Source: Streptomyces agglomeratus
GTDB taxonomy: Bacteria > Actinomycetota > Actinomycetes > Streptomycetales > Streptomycetaceae
DNA length: 64,000 nt
Assembly: GCF_001746415.1 (NCBI RefSeq)
Contig: NZ_MEHJ01000001.1
Location: forward strand, 434,001-498,000
Reading direction: 5' to 3'
The notes beneath the pieces were generated by a model. It worked only from the letters and a program-made list of their open reading frames with translations. It did no database searches and was not told the DNA's origin. The position numbers were made by a program, and so were the translations under genes. Positions 28,528-36,800 of the stretch are shown here, one piece after another; the stretch's first letter is position 1; each line of letters opens with the position of its first letter.

Positions 28528-28936
28528 GAGGAACCGTCATTAGGCGTCGCCGGGAGCGGCGGAATGGTCAGACATGGCCCGGATCGCCTCGTGACACATG
28601 CCGCATACGCAGTATGCCGACCGGGAGCAACTGGACGGGCGGCCACGCGCGTCAGCAGCTGGTGCCGGATGCAAGTCGGGTCCGATGTGGCGCTGAGACA
28701 TGCAGGTCGCGCCTGTACCTCGTTAGCGTGGGAACGCCGACGCCTGGGAGGCCAAAGGGCCGAGCCGGGAACAACCGGTCGGGCCGATACGGTTGCATCG
28801 ACCGAGGGACCGGCGCCGCACGGGCGGGGAACACGGAGAGCACAAAGGTCGTTCGCCCCACGGATCCGGGCCCCAGGATCGCGGTACGCCCCACCGCGCA
28901 CTCGAACTAGACGTACTTCTGCAGGAGGACTGTTTC

Positions 28937-29770
28937 ATGACCGACCGGCCCTTGACGCTCATGGCAGTACACGCCCACCCCGACGACGAGGCCACCGGAA
29001 CCGGAGGGGTCCTCGCGCGGTATGCGGCGGAAGGCATCCGCACGGTTCTCGTGACGTGTACCGACGGCGGTTGCGGTGACGGGCCGGGGGGTGCGAAACC
29101 GGGTGATCCCGAGCACGATCCGGCGGCGGTCGCCTTGATGCGCCGTCAAGAACTTGAGGCGAGCTGTGACGTCCTGAAGGTCAGCGATCTGGAGATGTTG
29201 GACTATGCCGACTCCGGGATGGTGGGCTGGCCGAGCAACGACGCGCCCGGATCCTTCTGGCAGACCCCCGTGCAGGAAGGCGCTGCCCGACTCGCGGAAC
29301 TCATGCGGCACTACCGACCTGATGTGGTCGTCACCTACGACGAGAACGGCTTCTACGGTCACCCCGACCACATCCAGGCCCACCGCATCACGATGGCAGC
29401 GCTGGAGATGACCGAACTGACACCGAAGGTGTACTGGACCACGATGCCACGCTCGATGATGCAGCGGTTCGGCGAAGTCATGCGCGAGTTTCATGAGGAC
29501 ATGCCGGAGCCGGATCCTGCCGAGGCCGCCGCGATGGCCGAGATCGGCCTCCCCGACGATGAGATCACCACGTGGGTGGACACCACCGCGTTCAGCGGTC
29601 AGAAGTTCGACGCATTGGCCGCGCACGCCAGTCAGGGCGAGAACATCTTCTTCCTCAAGATGGGCAAGGAGAGGTTCGGCGATTTGATGGGCATGGAGAC
29701 CTTCGTACGTGTCCAGGACGCCACCGGCGCGGCGGTACCCGAGAACGATCTCTTCGCCGGACTGCGCTGA
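28937..29770 (+). CDS. LmbE/PIG-L deacetylase, mycothiol-conjugate-amidase-like
   Basis: A 277-residue zinc enzyme of the LmbE family. The metal motif AHPDDE is at residues 13-18 and the second, GHPDHIQAH, at 141-149, preceded by VVTYDENGFYG. The set resembles Mca/MshB proteins of actinomycetes, which cleave mycothiol S-conjugates or deacetylate GlcNAc-inositol. AGGAGG at 28923-28928 precedes the ATG by 8 nt. It is a single gene. Mca-type detoxification is more likely than MshB biosynthesis in this accessory setting, but this is inference. Confidence 0.88.
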   Translation: MTDRPLTLMAVHAHPDDEATGTGGVLARYAAEGIRTVLVTCTDGGCGDGPGGAKPGDPEHDPAAVALMRRQELEASCDVLKVSDLEMLDYADSGMVGWPSNDAPGSFWQTPVQEGAARLAELMRHYRPDVVVTYDENGFYGHPDHIQAHRITMAALEMTELTPKVYWTTMPRSMMQRFGEVMREFHEDMPEPDPAEAAAMAEIGLPDDEITTWVDTTAFSGQKFDALAAHASQGENIFFLKMGKERFGDLMGMETFVRVQDATGAAVPENDLFAGLR

Positions 29771-30150
29771 TCCGCCCGTCCGACCGGCCCGTGGCCATCG
29801 ACCGCACGGCGCGATCAAGCAGGGTCACACACAGGGAGGTTGTCCACGTGGGTTCCGCTCCGGGAACTCGCAATGCGGCGTAAGGTTCGCTGAACTGTCG
29901 ATCCAGGCTGGCGCTCATCAACGGAACCGCCAACTCCGGTCGAAGAGGTGACCGAGATGCTGGGTGCCGTGGACGACGGCGGCATCCCCGAGTCCCTTCA
30001 CAGCCTGCATGCCGTCGGCGCTCCGGCCCATCAACAGCCCTGATCAGGACGTCTCCTCAGTCCGTATGGTCGCCAGACGGTCTGCATACTTGCGGCACCG
30101 ACTGCAACTGCGTTCGGTCTAAGAGCCTTTGCTGGCACGCCGGTGCAGTG
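29771..30150. other. Gene-free interval
   Basis: About 380 bp with no supported gene, RNA or repeat up to the hairpin at 30151. Confidence 0.4.
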
Positions 30151-30189
30151 CTGTGTTCATCTCTTCGCACTGTGCAGAGATGAACACAG
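30151..30189 (-). terminator. Perfect 14-bp hairpin
   Basis: CTGTGTTCATCTCT at 30151-30164 pairs exactly with 30176-30189 around an 11-nt loop. It overlaps the last codons of the minus-strand zinc-ribbon frame, so it could terminate that transcript or a plus-strand one from the LmbE gene. Confidence 0.55.
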
Positions 30190-30783
30190 CCGGCTGCCGC
30201 ACTGCCTGCCGGGCGCGACGGCCTGGGAGCAGACCGGGCAGTGACTGTCGGCGACGGGCTGGAGCGTGTGTCCGGCACAGTCGGAGCACTGTCGTGCGGT
30301 GCCGGTGACGACGTAGGCGCACACCGGGCAGTCTGGGAAGCCTGCCGGGTCTGGGAGGCCTGCGGTCACAGGCCGGGCAGGGTGAGTTGCCGGCGCTGCC
30401 GGCCGGCGTGCGTCAGCGGTGACTTTCCAGAAGCAGGGACCGTCGTCCGGGTCGCTGTACCTGGGCTCGGGATGGGTGTAGGTGAGCCGGATCATGCTCA
30501 GTGGCGCCGGCATCGAGCGGACGTCGGGTTTGGCGACGGTTTCGGTCGAGGTCGCAGGGAACTCCAGCGGTGCGGCGACGGTCTTGGGGCGGACAGCATC
30601 TGCGGAATGGGTGACGTGCCCGTGTGGACACTGCCGTTCCCGGCGGGCCGGTGCGTCCAGTTGTGCCCGATTCTCCCAACCATTGAGAACCAGCGGCCGG
30701 GCGCTGCCGGAGACCGGCACAGCGGCCGCAAAGTCCGACGCATCACCGGAAGGGTCCTTGACCGCTGGCCCTGTCGCCCGCAA
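30157..30783 (-). CDS. Possible double zinc-ribbon protein
   Basis: The C-terminal 60 residues hold two CxxC-type zinc-ribbon halves (CPVCAYVVTGTARQCSDC and CPVCSQAVAPGRQC) that look like real protein. The first 120 residues have odd composition, so the true start may be internal (for example near MIRLTYTHPEPRY). Function is unknown. The end overlaps a strong hairpin. Treat it as a candidate gene. Confidence 0.4.
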   Translation of the reverse strand: MRATGPAVKDPSGDASDFAAAVPVSGSARPLVLNGWENRAQLDAPARRERQCPHGHVTHSADAVRPKTVAAPLEFPATSTETVAKPDVRSMPAPLSMIRLTYTHPEPRYSDPDDGPCFWKVTADARRPAAPATHPARPVTAGLPDPAGFPDCPVCAYVVTGTARQCSDCAGHTLQPVADSHCPVCSQAVAPGRQCGSRLCSSLHSAKR

Positions 30784-31735
30784 ACCGGCGCTTCAAGTCC
30801 GCAGGCGACGCGGCGGCGCCGGAGCACGCTTTCTCGGACGGACAGCCGACACACCCATGCGGCGGGCGCGGCGCGCGGTGGTCTGTCGCGCCAGGAGGTC
30901 GGACGCATCCGCGCCGGCCGCGAACCGGACGACATGACCAGAATCATGGCCACGCTGTTCAGCCTGCTGTGGGCCATGGGCCTCGCCGGCGACGGCTGGC
31001 GCCGCTACCTCTCCCTCATCCTCAATGTCCTGTCACCGGCGGCGCCGACCCTGCATTTCGAGTCCGTTCCGCTGCTGCGGCCGTCACCGCGACCTAGAAT
31101 CTGGCCGATCTAGCGGAGGGGCCGAACGGCGCCCCTCGGCGAGACACTCGCCTCCGTCCAACGGAAGGAACCTCCGTACGGCCTCCCGGCACCCGCCGGC
31201 ACGTGAAACACGTCCGCCGAAGCTGCTTCGACGGGCGACTCCGAGGCGGGTTCAGCCCTTGGACGCCAAGGATTCCACGAATTCGCGCGCTTCCAACCGC
31301 AGCAAGTCCGACCAGGACCCCGGCACCTGGATGCCGCCCCGTGCCCGACGTCCACTGCCAGTACGCCGCAGAATGAACCGCAACCAAGCTCCGCTGGAAC
31401 ATGACCGTCGGCCCGTCAGTGACAAGCCGAGCTGCTCGACCTTGCCGAGCAGTGCCCGACAACCGAAGTCCATTTCGAACCCGCCCCCTGAACCGACCGC
31501 GCAGATCACCCGCGACCGCACCACCGCCCTCGCCGCCCGCCTGGCCGAACGCACTTGCGAGCAGCAGCAAGGCTGGCGCGGCCGCCTACTCACACGGCGG
31601 CTCTCGGAGCCGATCAGCCGGGCCTCGGTCGGAACGGCCCCCGCTCAGCGTGCATTCGACAAATCCTCGCGCCACCGGTGAGCAACACGGTTCGTGTGCG
31701 GCGGGTCGGCTCGGATGCCCCGTTGGAGTGTCTTC
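30784..31735. other. Long interval without supported gene
   Basis: Several overlapping frames exist on both strands, but none shows a recognised domain, signal peptide or ribosome-binding site. The Arg/Pro/Ser-rich translations are typical of non-coding high-GC DNA. Decayed genes may be hidden here. Confidence 0.35.
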
Positions 31736-31738
31736 TTA

Positions 31739-31974
31739 GAGGTCGTTTTCAGCTATTTTGTGCCGCTGCAATTACCTCACGGGAACCTTGCACCTCTGTA
31801 GTGTCGGATCGGCAGGAGCAGGGGTGGGAGCGATCGCCGTTACGGCCATTCTTTGGGATGAGACAGAACTTCCCGGGATGAGACAGATAGTTCGGGCGTC
31901 CCATCACTCGCGCTGCCCACGAGAAACACCGTCATTGCTGGGATGAAACAGACTTCGCCGGTGAAAACGACCTC
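31739..31974. mobile_element. MITE-like element with TTA target duplication
   Basis: A 236-bp segment bounded by perfect inverted repeats (GAGGTCGTTTTCA at 31739-31751 and its complement at 31962-31974) and flanked by TTA at 31736-31738 and 31975-31977. It has no coding capacity and is less GC-rich than its surroundings. Size, terminal repeats and 3-bp duplication fit a miniature element mobilised by an IS5-family transposase, by analogy. Inside are three copies of a GGGATGARACAGA motif. Confidence 0.7.
31855..31952 (+). repeat. GGGATGARACAGA repeats inside the MITE
   Basis: Copies at 31855-31867, 31875-31887 and 31940-31952. The first two are spaced exactly 20 bp apart; the third has one A/G difference. 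They may be transposase-binding sites or remains of another element's end. Confidence 0.6.
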
Positions 31975-31984
31975 TTAAGGGGAT

Positions 31985-32125
31985 GCGGGGGGCGGTCCCG
32001 CTCGTAGGCTCTCGCGGTCACGATCGTGACTTTCCGGACCCGGACGTTGTCGTGGTCGGAGATGTAGAGGGTGCCGGCGCTGTCCACCGCAACCCAGTAC
32101 GGCCGCGACGGGCGTGTTGCGGCTG
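31985..32125 (-). pseudogene. NHL-repeat protein relic
   Basis: The minus-strand frame reads PYWVAVDSAGTLYISDHDN followed by VRVRKV, one blade of an NHL beta-propeller. The frame then runs into the MITE-like element and stops inside it. Only this single blade is recognisable; the rest of the gene is missing. Confidence 0.5.
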
Positions 32126-32180
32126 GTCACGGCGGCGTCGGCGTCGACGGTTTTTGGATTCCAGGACCTGGCCGTAGCAG

Positions 32181-32486
32181 TTACTTCCCCAGCCGCAGTC
32201 GGTCTTGCGAGCGGATGGCGAAGGTGTGTCGCCTGTACAACCGCACGCCGCCCGGGAACTCGTCCACCTCGGGGATCTCCGCCGGCCCGCGGCGGCGGTT
32301 GGTGAGCTGTCCGGTGAGGGTACGGACGCCGTCTGCCAGGTTGTTCAGGGATTCAGGGGAGGCGGTGGTTCGGACGGTGGCGTCGACGAGCAGGCGTAGC
32401 TCGTGGCCGAGGGTGGCGATCGCCTCCCGCTGGCGTTCCAGGTCCTTGGCTGCCGGGTCGTTCGGGGTGGTGAGGGGCGTGTTCAT
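32181..32486 (-). CDS. Short helical protein, possibly truncated thioesterase-like N-terminus
   Basis: A 101-residue protein starting at MNTPLTTPNDPAAKDLERQ, whose ATG overlaps the stop of the tautomerase gene (ATGA). It is mostly helical (EAIATLGHELRLLVDATVR, LNNLADGVRTLTGQL) and ends with PAEIPEVDEFPGGVRLY. This type of leader precedes a hotdog thioesterase domain in some actinomycete proteins, but that domain is absent here. The gene may therefore be 3'-truncated; the homology is from memory and weak. It is part of the TetR-controlled operon. Confidence 0.5.
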   Translation of the reverse strand: MNTPLTTPNDPAAKDLERQREAIATLGHELRLLVDATVRTTASPESLNNLADGVRTLTGQLTNRRRGPAEIPEVDEFPGGVRLYRRHTFAIRSQDRLRLGK

Positions 32487-32638
32487 CGGGCGAGGTAGCT
32501 CCACGCCTGGGCGCGGAAGAAAACGGTGTCGGGCGCGCCTTCCCAGCGCAGCAGGACGGCCGCGAGGTCGCGCTGGACAGTGGCCCGGCCCTCCTCGGTG
32601 AGGGCACCGGTCGGCACGGTCAGCCGGATCATGGGCAC
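32483..32638 (-). CDS. Small 4-oxalocrotonate-tautomerase-like protein
   Basis: A 51-residue protein read from GTG at 32638 (M-P-M-I-R-L-T-V-P). This start puts proline immediately after the initiator Met, which becomes the catalytic Pro1 of the tautomerase family. AGGAG lies 5 nt upstream. An ATG two codons later would lose the proline, so the GTG is preferred. Length is at the short end for the family (usually about 60), and the C-terminus runs straight into the next gene (ATGA overlap). It is preceded by two operator copies shared with the divergent TetR gene. Confidence 0.65.
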   Translation of the reverse strand: MPMIRLTVPTGALTEEGRATVQRDLAAVLLRWEGAPDTVFFRAQAWSYLAR

Positions 32639-32647
32639 GGCAACTCC

Positions 32648-32698
32648 TATGACGAGTGTTATATACGCTGGTCACGGTAGACTATGACGGACGTTATA
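32648..32698. promoter_or_regulatory. Two TetR operators between tautomerase and TetR genes
   Basis: TATGACGAGTGTTATA (32648-32663) and TATGACGGACGTTATA (32683-32698) share the half-sites TATGAC/GTTATA with a 4-bp spacer and lie 35 bp apart in the divergent promoter region. Two further copies lie at 33851-33906. The pattern indicates autoregulation by the TetR protein encoded at 32718, and repression of both flanking genes. Confidence 0.78.
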
Positions 32699-32717
32699 GC
32701 CAGAAGGGAGCGCACAG

Positions 32718-33302
32718 GTGGCCAAGAGCAGTACGCCGTCGCGCGAGCGGATCGTGGCCGGTGCCGCGGACATGATCAGCCGGCGCGGGCTGAGTGCCAC
32801 GAGCATCCGGGAGATGGCCAAGCACGCCAAGGCGCCGCTCGGCTCGACGTATCACTACTTCCCCGAGGGGAAGCAGCAGCTGGCCACGGAGGCCGTCCGG
32901 TTTACGGGTGAGTGGGTCGCACGGAGCCTGCGCAAGGAACTGGAAGCGGGTCCGGCCGCGGGCCTGCGGGCCTTCCTCGAGCTGTGGCGCAAGATCGTCG
33001 TCGACAGCGACTTCCATGCCGGCTGCCCCGTCCTCGCTGTGGCTATCGAGGAGCCCCAGGACGGCGAGATCCCGCCCGCACTGACGGCCGCGGCCGAGGT
33101 CTTCGAACAGTGGGAGGCCCTGCTGGCCGACTCGCTCCGGGCGCACAGCGCCGAGCCCGAGCAGGCCGCACAACTCGCCACGCTCGTCGTCGCGGCCGTC
33201 GAGGGCACGGTGGCCATGTGCCGCGCCAAGCGCAGCACCGAGCCGCTCGACCGCACCGCCGAACAGCTCCAGGCCCTTATCGTCACAGCGATCGCGAAGT
33301 GA
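32718..33302 (+). CDS. TetR/AcrR regulator (LmrA/YxaF-like)
   Basis: A 194-residue repressor. The N-terminal HTH (residues about 8-55) has MISRRGLSATSIREMAKHAK and the recognition helix APLGSTYHYFPEGKQQLA. The C-terminal ligand domain resembles the LmrA/YxaF group (FHAGCPVLAVAIEE). GTG start at 32718 with AAGGGAG upstream. Four operator-like sites surround it on both sides, each next to a tautomerase gene, so the regulon appears self-contained. The inducer is probably an aromatic or quinone-like compound, judging by LmrA/YxaF relatives; this is inference. Confidence 0.92.
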   Translation: MAKSSTPSRERIVAGAADMISRRGLSATSIREMAKHAKAPLGSTYHYFPEGKQQLATEAVRFTGEWVARSLRKELEAGPAAGLRAFLELWRKIVVDSDFHAGCPVLAVAIEEPQDGEIPPALTAAAEVFEQWEALLADSLRAHSAEPEQAAQLATLVVAAVEGTVAMCRAKRSTEPLDRTAEQLQALIVTAIAK

Positions 33303-33318
33303 CCCCGCGCCGGGTGGT

Positions 33319-33355
33319 CCGCACCCCGGTCGAGGGCGCGGACGCCCGGGTGCGG
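33319..33355. terminator. Hairpin between convergent genes
   Basis: CCGCACCC (33319-33326) pairs with GGGTGCGG (33348-33355). It sits between the convergent TetR and tautomerase stops (33302 and 33363), a likely bidirectional terminator. The loop is long, so it is moderate evidence only. Confidence 0.4.
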
Positions 33356-33362
33356 GGCGGGA

Positions 33363-33840
33363 TCACGCGCTGAGCGCGGCGCGGATCGCCTCCGCCTTCT
33401 CCTCCGCGAACACTCCGGAGTCGAGGAGTGAGAGGACGGACAGCACCCCGCCGCTGGAGCCCCAGCTCCCCTCGTCGATGACGCGGAAGTTGACCCACCA
33501 GGTCGGCGACGGCTTCTCCAAGCCACAGGCGTCGGCCAGTGCGGCCAGGATGCGCTCGATGACCGCGGTCCTGACCTCCTGCCGCCAGTCCCCGTCCATC
33601 ACCGCCACGTCGATCACCATCACGTCGGCCTGCGTGCCGATGTCCGCGGAGGAGTCGCCCGCCGATCGCCATCATGTCCGGCTGACGCTCCACGAAGTGC
33701 ACCTGGAACCCGACCCGCGCGGGCGGAGCGAAGTGGCCCACCCCGGGCACGAGAACGGCGTCAGTCAGCGTCTCGGCCAGTGTGCGGAGCCGCTCCTGAC
33801 TCAGTCGTCCCGTCGGGGCGTTCACGGTGATGATCGTCAC
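33363..33840 (-). pseudogene. Two-domain tautomerase, one frameshift
   Basis: The N-terminal half (MTIITVNAPTGRLSQERLR to FVERQPDMMAIGG) and the C-terminal half (ADVMVIDVAVMDGDW, WVNFRVIDEGSWGSSGG, ending IRAALSA) are in different frames that meet near 33660. One missing base in the GGCGGGCGAC stretch accounts for it. The repaired product is about 158 residues, the size of fused tautomerases. Residue 2 is Thr rather than the catalytic Pro, so activity is uncertain. The GTG start has AGGAG 6 nt upstream, and two TetR operators lie just beyond. Confidence 0.7.
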
Positions 33841-33850
33841 GACATTCTCC

Positions 33851-33906
33851 TATGACAGTCGTTATAAACGGGCTCCAGCCTACACTCGTCTATAACGAAT
33901 GTCATA
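33851..33906. promoter_or_regulatory. Two more TetR operators
   Basis: TATGACAGTCGTTATA (33851-33866) and TATAACGAATGTCATA (33891-33906, the same motif inverted) lie 40 bp apart upstream of the tautomerase gene. They match the pair at 32648-32698 in both half-sites and spacer length. The outer copy may once have served a gene further right, where now only a relic remains. Confidence 0.78.
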
Positions 33907-34092
33907 TAGCGGCTGGTGGAGGTGTAACAGCGCGGCGCCTGCCAAAGCGTCGGCGACAGACCGGCAGAGGGCCGCTGGCGTCTTGCGGCGACCGGGCAAC
34001 CAGCACCTGACCCGCTGCCGGAGAAGCCGCAAGGAGGCCGCACAGCTCCATGTACAGGGAAGACCACTTCCACCGAGGGCGGCCCGTATAGA

Positions 34093-34275
34093 CCCGGCGG
34101 GGCGCAGCGGGACCCTGTTCTTGAGGAAGGCGAGACGCACGGTGGCGAGGCTGGTTCCTTCGCGGTCGGCGATGTCCTCGCAGGTGGTCCTGGGTGGTCC
34201 TGTTCGCACCAGGTGCGCCACTGTTCCAGGCGGCTGGCGGTGTGCGGGGTACGCCGGAACCGGGGCGGGCCCCAA
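34093..34275 (-). pseudogene. HTH-containing relic
   Basis: One frame reads FRRTPHTASRLEQWRTWCEQ and the next reads TCEDIADREGTSLATVRLAF, ending NRVPLRPAG. The second part has the shape of a helix-turn-helix. The flanking sequence lacks coherent frames, so it is a short remnant of a DNA-binding protein. Confidence 0.4.
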
Positions 34276-34356
34276 AGTCGACGGGTGTGGGTCCCCGGGT
34301 CCCAACCCAGTGGCCGCGATTGCAGCTGCCGGGCGGGACGGATGACGGTGCGAGCG

Positions 34357-34767
34357 TCAGCTGAGGGCCGAGAACAGTTCGTTGCATGCCTCCTCGCAGC
34401 TTCGGCAGGCTTCGGCGCAGATGCGGCAGTGCTCGTGCATGTCGGCATGCTTGGCGCACTCGTCGCCGCACGCCTTGCAGGCCATTGCGCACGCACGAAG
34501 GATGGCCGCCGTGATGTTGGCGTCGTAGCCGGTGTGCCGCGAGAGGACCGCGGCGGTGGCGGTGCAGATGTCGGCGCAGTCCATGTCGGTGCGGATGCAC
34601 TTGGTCAGGTCGCCCACCATGCCCTCGGACAGGCAGGCGTCCGCGCACGCCGTACATGCCTGCGCGCAGGCGATGCACTCCTCGATGCAGGCGGTGAGCT
34701 TGGCCTGGTCGATGTCGCCGAGGTCGGACGGGTAGGTGGCGAGCATGTCCTTGACGGTGCTGGACAT
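34357..34767 (-). CDS. Four-helix-bundle copper storage protein (Csp-like)
   Basis: A 136-residue helical protein with many cysteines in CxxxC spacing along its helices (CIEECIACAQACTACADAC, CIRTDMDCADIC, CAMACKACGDECAK, CRICAEACRSCEEAC) plus His and Met residues. This is the pattern of the DUF326/Csp cytosolic copper-storage family, which packs Cu(I) inside a four-helix bundle. There is no signal peptide, so it is a Csp3-like cytosolic form. It lies next to a DUF4396 gene, often seen near copper or metal functions. Confidence 0.92.
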   Translation of the reverse strand: MSSTVKDMLATYPSDLGDIDQAKLTACIEECIACAQACTACADACLSEGMVGDLTKCIRTDMDCADICTATAAVLSRHTGYDANITAAILRACAMACKACGDECAKHADMHEHCRICAEACRSCEEACNELFSALS

Positions 34768-34911
34768 CAGGGTGCCTCCGTTCCCCGGGAGGCCGGCGGA
34801 GCCAGGGCGGCCGCCATCGAAGCCCCCGGTACCTCCAGCTAACGCCCCAGAATGCGAACGCGCCCGGTCGGACCGTGAGGGTGCGGCGGGGTGCGGTGCC
34901 GTACGGCTGGG

Positions 34912-35440
34912 TCAGTGGCAGGCGTGGACGGCGGCGTGGCCCTTGCCGCGCCCGATCATCCACTTGTTGACGGGCGTCGCGATGAGGAAGGCGACAACGA
35001 GGCCGGCCAGCAGCGCCGCCCAGAACAGGGCGTCCGACAGATGGGCGTCCACCGCCCCGGGCGTAAGGGCGATGATCCTGTTGTCTCTGAGCTCCATTAC
35101 CGCGATCGAGACGGTGTCCGCGGCCAGCGCCACCTTGATCGCGGACTTGCAGTCCGGGCCGGCCCGGCGGACCGCGAAGAGGGTGAAGGAGTAGCCGAAG
35201 ACGAACGCCAGCGTGATCGCCACGACCATGGTGGGCACGTCGCCCCACAGCAGCGCGGTGCCGAGGGACCTCGCCGATCGCGCGTCCGGTCATGCAGTGC
35301 AGCGTCGCCTTCGCCGCCGTCCCCCAGGACGCGCCCTCCGGGCATGTGCGCATCGTGGCCGCTGGCGGCGGGGTGTGCGCCGTGGTCGTGAGCGGTGCTG
35401 GTGTGGTGTGCGCTGTGGGCCAGGGGTCTGCGGCGTGCCG
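34912..35440 (-). pseudogene. DUF4396 membrane protein, frameshifted
   Basis: The C-terminal 108 residues (MVVAITLAFVFGYSFTLFAV, AVMELRDNRI, VNKWMIGRGKGHAAVH) are intact. Upstream, AAKATLHCMTGRAIGEV is in another frame; deleting one base from the GGG at about 35266 joins them. A further shift near 35335 is needed to reach the His-rich N-terminus (AHDHGAHPAASGHDAH). The repaired protein would be about 175 residues with four to five helices. The His-rich head and the neighbouring Csp suggest metal handling. It is pseudogenised, or affected by two sequencing indels. Confidence 0.65.
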
Positions 35441-35449
35441 CGCATGAGA

Positions 35450-35995
35450 GCAGCGAGGCGTGCAGGACGTCGATGACGAAGGATCCGGTCGGGCGGGCCG
35501 CCGAGAGCCACGCCAGGCCCGCGGCCAGGACCAGCAGCCCGCCGGCGATGAGCGGCTTGGGGTCGAAGCGGCCGAGCAGGCGGGCACTGGCGGTGGTCAT
35601 GAAGACCATCATCAGGCCGGCTATCGGCAGCAGGGCTGCGCCCGAGGCGAAGGCGCCGTAGCCGAAGACTTGCTGGAGGTAGAGGTTGGGGAAGTACCAC
35701 ATCGGGGTCCACGCCGCCCCCAGCAGTACCATCACCAGGTTGGAGACGCCGAGACCGGGGGTGCGCCAGGTGCCGAGCGGCATCAGCGGCGACTTCGCGA
35801 CCGCTGGATGAGGACGAACACGACCAACAGGGCTGCTCCGGCGGTCGGCTGAAGGACCGTCGGTGCTGTTGCCCAGTCGGCTTCGGGTGCGCGGACCACG
35901 GTGAAGAAGGCGAGGGCGAGCCCGGCGGTGACGGCCGCCGCTGGAGGTAACACGGTTGCAGCGGACGCACTGCTGCCCCACTCGGCGAGCCGCAA
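35450..35995 (-). pseudogene. MFS transporter (DHA2-like), middle fragment
   Basis: Two frames (VTAGLALAFFTVVRAPEADW ending LIQRSRSRR, then MPLGTWRTPGLGVSNLVMVL through FPNLYLQQVFGYGAFASGAA) make the central part of a 14-helix drug-efflux transporter. They are joined by a frameshift near 35790. The first half of the gene and its C-terminus are missing; its 3' side fuses directly into the DUF4396 remnant. Confidence 0.65.
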
Positions 35996-36049
35996 TGCTC
36001 GGCGGCCGGCCCCGCGTCCACGTCCGGCGTCCCGGCAGCCTGGCTGGCT

Positions 36050-36274
36050 CTATGCGGCGGCTGCGAGCAACGGGACGAGCTCGACCCGTTCCATCTCGGA
36101 TCTGTAGGCGCGGCGGCGGCCGCGGTGCACGACGCGGCGTGCCAGACACAGTTGGCCGGGCTTCACATGGCAGTCGGGACAGGCCACGCTGAAGGGGCCG
36201 TGCTGGTACAGGCGCAGCGTCTCGTAGAGGGAGTCGAGAGCCGGGGCTGTGGTGGTGTTGTCCGTGTGCTGCAT
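36050..36274 (-). CDS. Small zinc-finger-like protein
   Basis: A 74-residue protein with a single zinc-binding-type motif (CPDCHVKPGQLC followed by RRVVHRGRRRAYRSEMER). The pattern CPxCxxxPGxxC with a basic, His-containing tail recurs in small proteins on actinomycete mobile elements. No ribosome-binding site is obvious. Probable DNA-associated function. Confidence 0.5.
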   Translation of the reverse strand: MQHTDNTTTAPALDSLYETLRLYQHGPFSVACPDCHVKPGQLCLARRVVHRGRRRAYRSEMERVELVPLLAAAA

Positions 36275-36800
36275 AGGTCCTCGGGTGCTCCGTCCCCGGC
36301 GCGGCGCCGGCCTGGCCTTCGCTGTTCAAGACGTGCCATGGCCCGCATGGAGTACAGACCGTCTGCAACCGCCTTCCCCCTCTGCTCTGATACACGCTCA
36401 GGAACCGGCAGCAGCCAGGGGCTGGTCACGCGGGGGCCAGACTGGTTCAAGGCCGCGTCGGCCCGGGGGCGCGGCCGGCGCTTCTGCGAATCTGGCGTCG
36501 AAAGGTGACCACCACCAGGCAAGGTCGGCGGCTACTTGCGAGCAGCTCGCGAAGCCCGGTTCGGTGCCGGCAAGGGCTCGTAGGGGCGGCTGTCCATGGG
36601 CGTCTCGCGCGCGGCTGTCACGTTGACGAAGTGCGTCTCAGGCAACTGCTGCCGTTCGCGCCGGCGACGCCCAGGTGAATGCGGGCGGAGCGCCGCCAGG
36701 GGCTGAGTACCTGCTGAGGCCGTCTGCGCGGTGCCGGCTCGGTGACGTCGGAAGTCGGCTCGCTTCCACGAACTAGTGCGGAGCGGTACTGCTGTCGGAG
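36275..36800. other. Gene-free interval
   Basis: No supported coding frame or structured element. The frames here are GC artefacts without domain resemblance. Confidence 0.4.

Noticed and set aside
33902..35587. 561-residue minus-strand frame
   Set aside because: It strings together nonsense frames of DUF4396, the copper protein's antisense region and a relic; only short pieces resemble proteins.
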